DNA of 64,000 bases from a bacterium. GTDB taxonomy: Bacteria > Desulfobacterota > Binatia > HRBIN30 > CADEER01. Below the pieces are notes generated by a model. That model ran no database searches and was not told the DNA's origin. It saw only the letters and a program-made list of their open reading frames with translations. The position numbers and the translations under genes were made by a program. The stretch spans positions 1-64,000 of the forward strand of contig JAUIGL010000020.1 in the NCBI GenBank assembly GCA_030430165.1, given 5' to 3'. Position 1 is the stretch's first letter. Every line of letters starts with the position of its first letter. Of this stretch, positions 44,086 through 52,575 are shown in pieces.

Positions 44086-44202
44086 GAGGTACGCTTACGC
44101 GGCGTCTCATTTGCCCTCTCCCTAATCCTCTCCCGTAGGGAGAGGGGATCAATGACCTCCTCCCCCTATGGGGGAGGATTGAGGAGAGGGAGTCTCTGAC
44201 GA
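44086..44202. repeat. 117-bp structured repeat, copy 2
   Basis: Differs from copy 1 at three positions. Two of them, AACCCTC to AATCCTC on the left arm and GAGGGTT to GAGGATT on the right arm, are opposite each other in the outer stem, so a C-G pair has become T-A. Further palindromes follow: CGTCGGC-GGA-GCCGACG near 44202, GATCGGC-CCAC-GCCGATC near 44235, and a perfect 20-bp palindrome at 44319-44338. Confidence 0.8.
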
Positions 44203-44318
44203 CGTCGGCGGAGCCGACGCACCAATCGGCGTCGAGATCGGCCCACGCCGATCTCACCTGAAAACCCCTTTGCTCCTGCTTCTTCGCTTGGCGTTGTTTG
44301 GTTCTCTGAACACCTGTG

Positions 44319-44338
44319 CTTCGCCGCTAGCGGCGAAG
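44319..44338. terminator. Perfect 20-bp palindrome downstream of an acyl-CoA dehydrogenase
   Basis: CTTCGCCGCT followed by its exact complement. It lies 37 bases past the stop of the minus-strand gene at 44375. The strong GC stem could end transcription, but there is no T run. Confidence 0.4.
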
Positions 44339-44374
44339 TCATCTCTGTTCGTCTGTCGAAATCTGCTGCCAGCC

Positions 44375-45334
44375 TCAGAGCTCGACCAGCGTCGGGACGC
44401 GGCGCTCACTGAGCAGGCGCCGTCCGACGTCGACAACGATCTCGTCGGCCGACCCGAAGACCCCTTCCAGAGCAATCGTACGCTTGAGATACCGGTGGAA
44501 GGCGTGCTCGGTCGTGAAGCCGATGCCGCCGAGGACTTGCTGGCAGTGTCGGGCCACCGTGTGCGCGCTGCGACCGGCGACCGCTTTCGCCAGCGCCGCC
44601 GTTTCCGCGGTCGGCACATCGCGAGCCGCGGCGAGCGCCGCCTCGAGCGACTCCACGGCCACCAACGCTTCCGCCAGTCGGTGACGCACCGCCTGGAAGC
44701 GCGCGATCGGGCGATCGAACTGCACGCGTTCGAGGGCATGATTGCGCGCCAGATCCAGCATCGCCCGGCAGGCTCCGGCAATTTCGTAGGCCACCGCGCG
44801 TCGACCACGCCCCACCGCCGCCGACCACGCACCAGGGTCGACGGGTGCGGGATTCGACGCGCTACCATGCACCCGAACGACGCGAACCGCTGCCGACGGG
44901 TCGACTCCGCGCGCCGATTCGACGGAGATCGCCGAGCTCGGCAGCCCGACCAGCGACGGCTCCGACGCAGTGCCGCAGACCACCAGGACCTCTGCTGCCC
45001 CGTTGGCGCGAGCGGTAGCCAGCCCCTGCCCTGCGACCTCGGGAGCTTCGATTCGCCCCGGCGGTTGCCAGGAAGCGAAGCTCGGCAAGACCACCGCGAG
45101 GTCGGCTCTCGGCTCGCGTCCGAGCGCCGACACGACGACGTCGTCGAGCACCGATGCGGTCGCGTTGGCCGCGCCGATGGCGCTGAAGACGATCTCGATC
45201 GCGTCGTCCGGCTCGGCGTCGAGCATTTCCAGCCAGCCGACCTCGGCCAGCGCGGTGCCGACGTCGTCCCCGGCGGACGCAATCGCACCGCGCACCGACT
45301 CCAGCATCGCCGCTCGTTCGCTGGCCTCGATCAT
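44375..45334 (-). CDS. Acyl-CoA dehydrogenase, small-type subunit (pair 2)
   Basis: 319 residues from ATG 45334, which overlaps the stop of the large subunit gene (ATGA). The C-terminal half carries R-V-Q-F-D-R-P-I-A-R-F-Q-A-V-R-H and Q-V-L-G-G-I-G-F-T-T-E-H. It is about 30 residues shorter than the pair 1 partner, with a reduced N-terminal domain. Probably non-catalytic on its own and active as a heterotetramer with the protein at 45331. Confidence 0.87.
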   Translation of the reverse strand: MIEASERAAMLESVRGAIASAGDDVGTALAEVGWLEMLDAEPDDAIEIVFSAIGAANATASVLDDVVVSALGREPRADLAVVLPSFASWQPPGRIEAPEVAGQGLATARANGAAEVLVVCGTASEPSLVGLPSSAISVESARGVDPSAAVRVVRVHGSASNPAPVDPGAWSAAVGRGRRAVAYEIAGACRAMLDLARNHALERVQFDRPIARFQAVRHRLAEALVAVESLEAALAAARDVPTAETAALAKAVAGRSAHTVARHCQQVLGGIGFTTEHAFHRYLKRTIALEGVFGSADEIVVDVGRRLLSERRVPTLVEL

Positions 45335-46521
45335 CCTTCGCTCCCCAGGTCGAGCAGCCGGCGGGCGATGATGTTGCGCTGCACCTCCGCCGTTCCGCCG
45401 TAGATCGTCGAAGCCCGCGAATACAAGTACTCGTTGCGCCACAGCTCACCGCTGGCGCTGCCATCGATCTCGATCACCCCCGGCAGCAGGCGGCGCACCG
45501 CGTCGTAGATCGTCTGCTCGGCGGTGGCGACCAGCACCTTGTCGATCGAGGTCTCGGCGCCGATCGTTCCGGTCGCCGCCAACCGGTGCTGGGTGGCGCG
45601 CGAGCGCGCTCGCAGGGCGTGCAGTTGGATGTACGCTTCGCCGACGATTTCGGCGAAGCGATCGCCGTCCGGCGCCAGCTCGACCAGGCGCTGGAGTCGT
45701 CCGTAGAGAAACGCGATCCGTTGCCAGAAGCACGACGAGCGCTCGTACGGCAGGATGTCCATCGCCACCGCCCAGCCGCCGTTGAGCTCGCCGAGCATCC
45801 GCTCGGCGGGGACGACGACGTCCTCGAAGAACACCTCGGCGAACTCGAGCACACCGTTCAGCATCTCGAGCGGCGCAACCGTGATGCCCGGGCTGTCCAT
45901 GTCGACGAAGAAGGCGGTGATGCCGCGGTGGCGCGAATCGGCGGGACCGGTTCGCGTCAACAGCACACAGCGGTCGGAGAACTGCGCCAGGCTGGTCCAG
46001 ACTTTCTGCCCGTTGATGATCCAATTGGTCGCGGTGTCGGCGTTGCCTCCCTCGGGCGCGGCGCGGCAGCGCAGCGACGCCAGGTCGCTGCCCGAATCCG
46101 GCTCGGAAAAGCCCTGACACCACAGCTCGGCGCCGGAGAGAAGGCGCGGCACCGCGTCGGCCGCGAGCTCGGGCGGCGCGAAGTCGATCAGCGTCGGCGC
46201 CAGCACCTCGATCAGCGAGAAAAGGCCGGGGTCGGCGAGGTCGCGGGCGGCGAGCGCCGCACCGAGCTCGGTGCGCAGCATCGGCGGACCGCCGCTGCCG
46301 CCGACCCGCTCCGGCCAGCCGCGCTGCATCCAGCCGGCTTCGAAGAGGATCGACTTGACGCGTTGCATTTGCGCGACCTGATCGTCGATCGTCCCGGGCG
46401 GATCGTAGCGCGGCGCCAGCCGCTCGTGGTTGGCGTCGAGCCAGGCGTTGAGCTCGGCGCGATAGGCGGCGAGATCGATCGCCGGTGTGGATTCGGCTGT
46501 ACCGGCATTGTTTGGTGGCAT
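45331..46521 (-). CDS. Acyl-CoA dehydrogenase, large-type subunit (pair 2)
   Basis: 396 residues. G-F-S-E-P-D-S-G-S-D-L-A near 139-150, N-G-Q-K-V-W-T-S near 171-178, and the end S-T-I-Y-G-G-T-A-E-V-Q-R-N-I. Together with 44375 it forms a second heteromeric dehydrogenase. A perfect TATAAT on the minus strand (46545-46550) lies inside the palindrome TCCTAT-T-ATAGGA at 46541-46553, about 25 bases before the ATG. Confidence 0.9.
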   Translation of the reverse strand: MPPNNAGTAESTPAIDLAAYRAELNAWLDANHERLAPRYDPPGTIDDQVAQMQRVKSILFEAGWMQRGWPERVGGSGGPPMLRTELGAALAARDLADPGLFSLIEVLAPTLIDFAPPELAADAVPRLLSGAELWCQGFSEPDSGSDLASLRCRAAPEGGNADTATNWIINGQKVWTSLAQFSDRCVLLTRTGPADSRHRGITAFFVDMDSPGITVAPLEMLNGVLEFAEVFFEDVVVPAERMLGELNGGWAVAMDILPYERSSCFWQRIAFLYGRLQRLVELAPDGDRFAEIVGEAYIQLHALRARSRATQHRLAATGTIGAETSIDKVLVATAEQTIYDAVRRLLPGVIEIDGSASGELWRNEYLYSRASTIYGGTAEVQRNIIARRLLDLGSEG

Positions 46522-46566
46522 TCTCGACAGATATCGTGAATCCTATTATAGGAAAAGGGAAAGCAT

Positions 46567-46585
46567 GTTCTCCATAATCAAGAAT
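46567..46585. promoter_or_regulatory. Operator-like dyad between the dehydrogenase pair and the diiron protein gene
   Basis: GTTCTC-CATAATC-AAGAAT: five of six bases match in each half against ATTCTC/GAGAAT, and the spacer shares A-A-x-C at its end with the other copies. It sits in a divergent promoter region 42 bases before the HDO-like gene. Confidence 0.48.
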
Positions 46586-46594
46586 CTCACAAAC

Positions 46595-46621
46595 CCTCCG
46601 TATCGGAGGCTCGTACGGAGG
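46595..46621 (+). promoter_or_regulatory. Competing hairpins over the ribosome binding site of the HDO-like gene
   Basis: CCTCCGTA (46595-46602) can pair fully with TACGGAGG (46614-46621), which contains the Shine-Dalgarno five bases before ATG 46627. It can instead form CCTCCG-TAT-CGGAGG with 46604-46609, leaving the Shine-Dalgarno free. The two folds exclude each other. Confidence 0.45.
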
Positions 46622-46626
46622 TCGCC

Positions 46627-47325
46627 ATGAGCGAGGTTCTCCCCCCCAAAGAATTCATCAAGGATCTGGTCGGCCGCATCGCGGCGCGGCGGACTTTCGG
46701 CAGCCACCCGCTCTGGCTGGAGCTCGCCGACGGCAAGCTGAGCGCCGAGCAGCTCAAGCTCTTCGCCGTCCAGTTCTTCCTCCAGGTGCGCGAGTTCCCG
46801 CGCGCGGTGAGCGCGATGCACGCCAACTGTCCGTTCCTCGACGAGCGCCGCGACCTCGCCGAAAGCGTCTACGAGGAAGAGACTGGCCGGATCTCCGGCT
46901 GCAACCAGCCTCACCCCGAGCTCTTCATCCGCTTCGGCGAAGCGGTCGGCTTGAAGCGCTCGGAGATGACCGAGGGCAAGCCCCTGCCCGCAACCCGCGC
47001 CCTGATCGACTGGTTCGAGCTGTCGACCAAACAACGATCCTTCATCGAGGGAGCTGCAGCGATCAACCTGGCGGCGGAGGGACAGGTGCCGGGAGCCTTC
47101 GGCCCGATGGCTCGGCGACTCCAGGAAAACTACGGGCTGAGCAAGGAAGCCGTCGAGTTCTGGGACATTCACGAGATGGCCGATGCCGAGCACAGCGACG
47201 TCGGCGACAACATCGTCGTCCGCCACGCCACCGACGCAGCAACCCAGACCCGGGTACGCGACGCGCTACAGCACTCGCTCGACGCCTGGTGGCAGTTCTT
47301 CGACGGAATCCAAGCAGCGATCTAG
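46627..47325 (+). CDS. Heme-oxygenase-like diiron protein (HDO/TenA-PqqC superfamily)
   Basis: 232 residues, all-helical. H182-x3-D186-x2-H189 has exactly the spacing of the third metal-binding helix of the diiron oxidases CADD (H174, D178, H181) and SznF (H311, D315, H318); E151 (A-A-E-G-Q), H96 (Q-P-H-P-E-L-F) and the E83-E84-E85 cluster could give the other ligands. HDO enzymes cleave C-C or C-N bonds or oxidise amines using O2; UndA turns fatty acids into alkenes. A thiaminase role is unlikely because the TenA cysteine is absent. Divergent from the dehydrogenase pair 2. Confidence 0.75.
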   Translation: MSEVLPPKEFIKDLVGRIAARRTFGSHPLWLELADGKLSAEQLKLFAVQFFLQVREFPRAVSAMHANCPFLDERRDLAESVYEEETGRISGCNQPHPELFIRFGEAVGLKRSEMTEGKPLPATRALIDWFELSTKQRSFIEGAAAINLAAEGQVPGAFGPMARRLQENYGLSKEAVEFWDIHEMADAEHSDVGDNIVVRHATDAATQTRVRDALQHSLDAWWQFFDGIQAAI

Positions 47326-47362
47326 CTGGCAAAGCAGCCAGAGCGAGGCGGCCGGAACACAC

Positions 47363-47529
47363 CTCTCCAACGGGAGAGGTCGGGTGAAACCCGGGTGAGG
47401 GTTCATGAGATGATTTCGCGAAGCGAAACCCCGAACACCACCCGTACGGCTACGGATGTAGTCGCCGCCGGCGACTCGTCTGATCCCCCTCACCCGTCGG
47501 CTACTCCGCCGGCCTCTCCCGCGGGGAGA
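47363..47529. repeat. Palindromic spacer repeat, copy B
   Basis: Contains the 42-bp core (47392-47433) shared with 25122-25163. GGGTGAGGG at 47394-47402 can pair with CCCTCACCC at 47487-47495, and small hairpins lie inside and outside this stem: CTCTCC-AACG-GGAGAG at about 47365, GTCGCC-GCC-GGCGAC at 47461-47475 and CCTCTCCC-GC-GGGGAGAGG at about 47513. It fills most of the 251-base gap between the HDO-like and DUF1330 genes. Confidence 0.7.
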
Positions 47530-47576
47530 GGCGATTGGTTAGAAAGATCAAATCAGAGCAAGAAGGAGAACAGACC

Positions 47577-47876
47577 ATGGCCGCATATTTCATCGCACAG
47601 TACGTCGTGAACGACGCGAAGCTCTACGCCGAGTACCAGGCGGCTGCGGGCCCGACCATCGGCGCCGGCGGCGGCGAAGTGGTGTCGTTCGACGTCGCCG
47701 CGGAGACGATCGAGGGCAATCCGCCGGGACCGCAGACGGTGATCGTCAAATTCGAGAACACCGAGGCCGCGAAAGCCTGGTACCAGTCCCCCGAGTACCA
47801 AGCCGCGCTCGGCAAACGCCTGGCAGCCACCGAGGGATTCGCCATCATCTCACAGTCGATGAACTTCGGCGGCTGA
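47577..47876 (+). CDS. DUF1330 family protein
   Basis: 99 residues, start after AGAAGGAG. A-Y-F-I-A-Q-Y-V-V-N-D at 3-13 and F-E-N-T-E-A-A-K-A-W-Y-x-S-P-E-Y at about 60-75 are the DUF1330 signature (dimeric alpha/beta barrel, about 95 residues). Function unknown; many genomes use several copies next to CoA-linked catabolism. Confidence 0.85.
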   Translation: MAAYFIAQYVVNDAKLYAEYQAAAGPTIGAGGGEVVSFDVAAETIEGNPPGPQTVIVKFENTEAAKAWYQSPEYQAALGKRLAATEGFAIISQSMNFGG

Positions 47877-47952
47877 CCGACTCACTGCCGAATCGGCATC
47901 AGCCGATCGCAACAGGCGCCGATTTCAGAGCGGCCAGTCGAATCGTAGCAGG

Positions 47953-49620
47953 TCATTCTCCGCGATCGCCGGGCTGGCGGCGCAGCGCGGCGCGCAGGTC
48001 GACCTTGCGGATCTTGCCCGACGCGGTGCGCGGGAAGTCCTCGACCAGCCACAGCTCCTCGGGCCACTTCTGGCGCGCGAAACCGGCTGCCGAGAGGTGC
48101 CGGGTGAGGTCGTCGAGGGCGGGCGGCGCGGCGCCCGGCGCGCTGCGGACGACGGCGCAGGCGTGCTCGCCGAGGCGCGCGTCGGGCGCGGCCACCACCG
48201 CGACCTCGGCCACCCCGGGCACGGCTTGCAGCGCTTCTTCGACTTCGGCCGCCGAGATGTTCTCGCCGCCTCGGATGATCACGTCCTTCACCCGGTCGGT
48301 GATCGTCAGGTACCCCGCTTCGTCGACGACTCCGACGTCGCCCGAGTGGTACCAGCCCTCGTCGTCGAATGCGTCGGCGTTGAGCGCCGGGTCGGTGTAG
48401 CCGAGACACAAGTCGGGGCCGCGCGAGAGGATCTCGCCGGGAGACCCGACCGGGACCTCGACGCCTTCCTCGTCGACCAGGCGCAGCTCGACGCCGGCGA
48501 GCGCCCGGCCGTCGGTGCGGTGGCGGCGATCCGCCGGATCGGAGAACTGACAACCGGTGGTCGAGGGATGCTCGGTCGAGCCGTAGGCACGGATGATCGC
48601 GATACCGAGCGAAGCGGCGCGCTCGCCGAGAGCGACCGGCACCGGCGCGCCGCCGAGACCGACCCGCTCCATCTTCGCCGCGTGCGCCGCGGTGAAGTCG
48701 GGGTGGTCGAGAAGACTGGCGAGAAACACCGACGCACCCGTACCGCCGCCGATGCCCTCGCGCAGCATCACCTCGAGCGCGTGGGCGGGATCCCAGCGAT
48801 CGATGACGTGGATGTTTTCACCGGTGGCGAGCGGGCCGAGCACCGCGCCGAGCATCCCGGTGGCATGGGTAACCGGCGATCCCATCAGGTTGGGCTTGCC
48901 CGGGTTCATGTAGGGAGCCATGTGGCGGAGCTCGGCCAGCATCGTGCGGTGATCGTGGATCACTCCCTTCGGGTCGCCGGTGGTTCCGGAGGTGTAGGCG
49001 AGCATGGCGACGTCCTGCGCGCGCACGCTGGGCAGGCCGTCGGCCGGATCGCTCTCGGCGCACTCTTCCCAGGCGACACGCGTGACTCCGGTCGGCACCG
49101 CACCTGGCTCGGCAGCGTCGACGACGACGTGCAACCGAAGCGAGGCGGGAGTGGCGGCCTCGAGGATCTCGGCGTAGTCGACGTGGCCGAAAGCCAGCGG
49201 CGAGATGTACGCCGCGGCGCCGCTCTGCTCGAGGATGAAGGACACCTCCTTGCGTCCGTAGATGTGAACGATCGGCACCAGCACGTAGCCGCCGAGCGCC
49301 AACGCGGCAAAGGAGACCACCGCCTCGCGCCAGTTGGGAAGCTGGAAGGCCACCGCCTCGCCCGGTTCGATCCCATGCGCCCGCAGGAGCGCGACCAGCC
49401 GGCGCGCCTCGGCCTCGATGTCCGCGTAGTTGCCCTGCCAGGCGCGCGACCGGGACCAGACCGAGACCTTTGCCGCCGGATGACCGGCGAGCTGGCGCGC
49501 CACCATCTCGCCGAGGGTCTCCTCGGTCCACATGCCGGAATCGACGTAAGCTCGTTCGAGCTCGGGCAGGATCGGTCGCAGCGGCCAGCGACCCGACGAG
49601 CGAGACGGAGCGCCGCTCAC
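47953..49620 (-). CDS. Acyl-CoA synthetase (AMP-binding)
   Basis: 555 residues from GTG 49620. Y-T-S-G-T-T-G-D-P-K-G at about 209-219 is the AMP-binding loop, G-Y-G-S-T-E-like A-Y-G-S-T-E-H at about 339, and R-T-A-S-G-K-I-R-K near the end holds the catalytic lysine. GTG overlaps the stop of the second ligase gene (GTGA). It activates a carboxylic acid with ATP and CoA. The unusual H-I-Y-G-R-K-E segment suggests the subgroup found with steroid or long-chain acids. Confidence 0.9.
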   Translation of the reverse strand: MSGAPSRSSGRWPLRPILPELERAYVDSGMWTEETLGEMVARQLAGHPAAKVSVWSRSRAWQGNYADIEAEARRLVALLRAHGIEPGEAVAFQLPNWREAVVSFAALALGGYVLVPIVHIYGRKEVSFILEQSGAAAYISPLAFGHVDYAEILEAATPASLRLHVVVDAAEPGAVPTGVTRVAWEECAESDPADGLPSVRAQDVAMLAYTSGTTGDPKGVIHDHRTMLAELRHMAPYMNPGKPNLMGSPVTHATGMLGAVLGPLATGENIHVIDRWDPAHALEVMLREGIGGGTGASVFLASLLDHPDFTAAHAAKMERVGLGGAPVPVALGERAASLGIAIIRAYGSTEHPSTTGCQFSDPADRRHRTDGRALAGVELRLVDEEGVEVPVGSPGEILSRGPDLCLGYTDPALNADAFDDEGWYHSGDVGVVDEAGYLTITDRVKDVIIRGGENISAAEVEEALQAVPGVAEVAVVAAPDARLGEHACAVVRSAPGAAPPALDDLTRHLSAAGFARQKWPEELWLVEDFPRTASGKIRKVDLRAALRRQPGDRGE

Positions 49621-51251
49621 GAGGCGCCCCGATCGTCTGCCGACCGCGCCCGCAGCTCCTCCTTCAACACCTTGCCGGTGGCGTTCATCGGCAGCGCATC
49701 GATCGCCACGACCTGGCGCGGCACCTTGTAGTTGGCCAGACGCTCGCGCGCCCAGGCGACGATCGCCGCGGGGTCGATCGACCGGCCGGCGGCGGCAACG
49801 ACGTACGCCATCGCAACCTCTCCCATGCGTTGGTCAGGTACACCGATCACCGCGACCTGAGCAATCGCCGGATGCGCCATCAGGGCGTTCTCGACCTCCG
49901 CCGGGTACACGTTGAAGCCGCCGACGATGATCATGTCCTTGAGTCGTCCGACGATACGCGCGTAACCGCGATCGTCCATCGTCGCCAGGTCGCCGGTGTG
50001 CAGAAAACCGCGCTCGTCGACGGCCGACGCCGTCGCCGCCGGATCGTCGAGATAGCCCCGCATCACGCTGTAGCCGCGGATCAGCAGCTCGCCGGTAGTG
50101 CCGCGCTCGACCTCGCAACCGTCCGCGTCGGCGACGATCACCTCGAGACCGGGCATCGCCCGCCCCGCCGTCGTCGCGATCGTCTCGGCGTCGTCTTCCG
50201 GCCGGCTACCGGTGCAGGTGCCCGCCTCGGTCAGGCCGTAGCCGGTGAGAATCGTCTCGAAGGGAAGCTCGGCTCGCATCTCCTCGATCAACGACACGGG
50301 AATGTCGGCGGCCCCGGTCACCGCTACCCGCAGGGTGCCGAGATCGAAGCGGTCGCGCTCGGCGTAGTCGAGGATCGAGCGGTAGATCGTCGGCGCGCCC
50401 GGCAACACAGTGATTCTCTCCTTTTCCACCAGCGAAAGCACCGTCGCCACGTCGAACACCGCGACCGGGACGATCGTCGCGCCGCGCAGCAGGCTCGCCA
50501 GCCACCCCGCTTTGTAGCCGAACATGTGGAAGAAGGGATTGACGATCAGATAGCGGTCACCGGCACGCAGGCCGGCGAAGTCGCACCACTCGCGAAACTG
50601 GCGCACCGTCTGGCCGTGCGTCATGACCACGCCCTTCGGTTGCCCGGTGGTGCCGGAGGTGAACAGCACGTCGCTGCCGTCGCTCGGTTGCACACTGTCA
50701 CGGCGCTCGGTCGCCGCCGCCGTCGAGATCGCCGCGCCGCGGGCGACGAATTCCTGCCACGGCTCGACGACGGCGCCGGCAGGCGCTGCCGACGCGCCCT
50801 CCGAGCCTTCGAGCAGCACGATTCGGCGCAGGTCGGGCAGCGGCGTGTCGGCGGCACGCAACAGAGCGACCGGGTCGGTGTCGAGAAAGCCGGCGGTCGT
50901 CACCAGCGTCGCCGCCTTCGACTTCGCCAGCAGATAGGCCGCTTCCTCGCCTTTGAAGCGGGTGTTGATCGGCACCAGAGCCGCTCCCGCCGAGTGCGCG
51001 CCGAGTGCGGCGACGATCCAACCCAGCCCGTTGGGCGCCCAGACGGCGACGCGGTCGCCGCGCTCGACGCCGGCGGCCATCATCGCCCGGGTCGCCGTCT
51101 CAACCAGCGCGCCGAGCTCGCCGTAGGTTATCCGGCGCCCGGCCTCGACGACGGCTTCGGCGTCGCGATGGGCGGCGACACTCGCCGCCACCGCCGCCGG
51201 AATCGTCTCGGCGCCCTCGTCGGAGCGATCTGCTCTGCTGGACGGCTGCAC
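49617..51251 (-). CDS. Acyl-CoA synthetase, FadD3-like
   Basis: 544 residues, GTG start. F-T-S-G-T-T-G-Q-P-K-G, G-Y-G-L-T-E-A-G and P-M-N-A-T-G-K-V-L-K are the three ligase motifs; length and N-terminus fit the FadD3/FACL group, one member of which activates a steroid ring C/D propionate (HIP). Co-transcribed and coupled with the second ligase, suggesting two acids of one pathway. Confidence 0.9.
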   Translation of the reverse strand: MQPSSRADRSDEGAETIPAAVAASVAAHRDAEAVVEAGRRITYGELGALVETATRAMMAAGVERGDRVAVWAPNGLGWIVAALGAHSAGAALVPINTRFKGEEAAYLLAKSKAATLVTTAGFLDTDPVALLRAADTPLPDLRRIVLLEGSEGASAAPAGAVVEPWQEFVARGAAISTAAATERRDSVQPSDGSDVLFTSGTTGQPKGVVMTHGQTVRQFREWCDFAGLRAGDRYLIVNPFFHMFGYKAGWLASLLRGATIVPVAVFDVATVLSLVEKERITVLPGAPTIYRSILDYAERDRFDLGTLRVAVTGAADIPVSLIEEMRAELPFETILTGYGLTEAGTCTGSRPEDDAETIATTAGRAMPGLEVIVADADGCEVERGTTGELLIRGYSVMRGYLDDPAATASAVDERGFLHTGDLATMDDRGYARIVGRLKDMIIVGGFNVYPAEVENALMAHPAIAQVAVIGVPDQRMGEVAMAYVVAAAGRSIDPAAIVAWARERLANYKVPRQVVAIDALPMNATGKVLKEELRARSADDRGAS

Positions 51252-51288
51252 TGGATACTCGGAGGCTCTGCCAGCCGCCCCCGGTGCT

Positions 51289-52380
51289 TCAGACTTGGAA
51301 GCCGTAGACCTCGGCGGCGTTCTCGCAGGTGACCTTGCGTAGCACTTCCGGGCCGTGCTGGGCGAGCGGAGACTCGGCCACCGCCTTGCGCGAGTGCGGC
51401 CAGGTGCTGTCGCCGTGCGGGTAGTCCGACGCCCACATCACGTTGCCGGCGCCGATGCGCGGGATCAGCTCGACTCCGAGTTTCTCGTCCTCGTAGGTGG
51501 TGAACACCTGGCGCGCGAAGATCTCGCTCGGCAGCATCTCGATCTTGTGATTCTTGATCTTCGAGCCGTACTTGTGCAGCTCGTGGTCGAGGCGCTCGAT
51601 GACGTAGGGGATCCAGCCGAGGCCGGCCTCGCCCATGACGAACTTGACGCGCGGACGCTGCTCGAGAACGCCGGAGAAGATCAGCCCGGCGAGCGTCTCG
51701 TCGAGCTGCATCGGCACCACGGCGACGGCCGCCGGCATCTCCCACGAGCCGAGCTTCATCTGCAAGCTGTGCAAACCTCCCGACAGATGCACGTGGATCG
51801 GAATGCCGGCTTCCTGCGCCGCGTCCCAGAACGGCGTCCAGGCGTCGGCGAAGATCGGCTCGCCGCGACCGACCGTGCTGCTGACGATCGCGCCCCGGTG
51901 ACCGAGCTTGGCGCAACGCTCGAGCTCTTGCCGCGCCACCTGCGGATCGTACGACGGGATGTCCGGCAACAAGATCAGGCGGTCGGGAGCCACACCCTGG
52001 AATTCCGCCGCCCAGTCGTTGTAGACGCGCGCCACCTGCTCGTGCAGCGCGGCGTCGGTGACGTTCAGCTGAGTGCAGGTCGGGCCGTAGATTACCTGAG
52101 CGCGAACCCCGTCGCGGTCCATGTCCTCGAGCCGGGTATCCGGCTGCCCCGGTCGGAAACCGTGATCGTGCGCCGCGATATAGCCGCTTTCCTTGCGACC
52201 GCTCGGCGAAACCCGCCGGCCGTCGCAGAACCAGTACGGCCCGTCGGCCGTCTCCTCGACGTGCGGGCCGCGCTCGCGCCAATCTTTCGGCAACCGCGCC
52301 GACCACACGTCGGGCGGCATCGCGTGGATGTCGAGGTGGTCGTCGGCAGAGATCAGGACCTGGTCGGCGGGAAGGGACAT
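51289..52380 (-). CDS. Amidohydrolase-2 family metal hydrolase
   Basis: 363 residues. D-D-H-L-D-I-H at 13-19, I-H-V-H-L-S-G near 194, and A-S-D-Y-P-H near 318 are the metal-binding motifs. The family covers ACMSD-type decarboxylases and lactone or ring hydrolases; enzymes with this D-D-H opening are often annotated with aromatic or steroid breakdown. No lactonase evidence here. It is 37 bases upstream of the FadD3-like gene and probably heads that transcript. Confidence 0.87.
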   Translation of the reverse strand: MSLPADQVLISADDHLDIHAMPPDVWSARLPKDWRERGPHVEETADGPYWFCDGRRVSPSGRKESGYIAAHDHGFRPGQPDTRLEDMDRDGVRAQVIYGPTCTQLNVTDAALHEQVARVYNDWAAEFQGVAPDRLILLPDIPSYDPQVARQELERCAKLGHRGAIVSSTVGRGEPIFADAWTPFWDAAQEAGIPIHVHLSGGLHSLQMKLGSWEMPAAVAVVPMQLDETLAGLIFSGVLEQRPRVKFVMGEAGLGWIPYVIERLDHELHKYGSKIKNHKIEMLPSEIFARQVFTTYEDEKLGVELIPRIGAGNVMWASDYPHGDSTWPHSRKAVAESPLAQHGPEVLRKVTCENAAEVYGFQV

Positions 52381-52401
52381 GCGCTGCTCCTATGATTCGA
52401 T

Positions 52402-52411
52402 GGTTGCAACC
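52402..52411. promoter_or_regulatory. GGTTGCAACC palindrome (copy 2)
   Basis: Same 10-bp palindrome with the same preceding AT as at 22053-22062, here 22 bases upstream of the amidohydrolase ATG and in a divergent promoter region with the P450. Confidence 0.35.
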
Positions 52412-52439
52412 GGCGCCGCGGCGAGATCGCCGCGATCAG

Positions 52440-52469
52440 TTGATAATCCCACTTTCGTTCCTGTATAAC
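52440..52469 (+). promoter_or_regulatory. Sigma-70-type promoter for the P450 gene
   Basis: TTGATA at 52440-52445 and TATAAC at 52464-52469, 18 bases apart: five of six consensus bases in each box, in an AT-rich patch unlike the surrounding DNA. It would start transcription near 52476, about 100 bases before the GTG. Confidence 0.55.
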
Positions 52470-52575
52470 AATGATCTCATTATGTGCCAACGACCCTCTT
52501 CACCGGAGCCACGGCGATCCGATCCACATCGCCGCGGCGTCGACCAGGCTCACCGCTAGAGCCCGGAGGAAACTA

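Noticed and set aside
46520-46541. ATTC...GAAT dyad at the dehydrogenase pair 2 start
   Set aside because: Spacing differs from the 7-base rule and the left half includes the start codon; likely chance.
49470-51332. Plus-strand open frame of 620 codons
   Set aside because: Antisense to two clear acyl-CoA ligases; its content is a low-complexity R/H/G/D mix.
52446-52480. Possible further ATTCTC-type dyad (GTTCCTGTATAACAATGAT) at the P450 promoter
   Set aside because: Only scattered matches to the consensus; the -35 and -10 boxes explain the sequence better.
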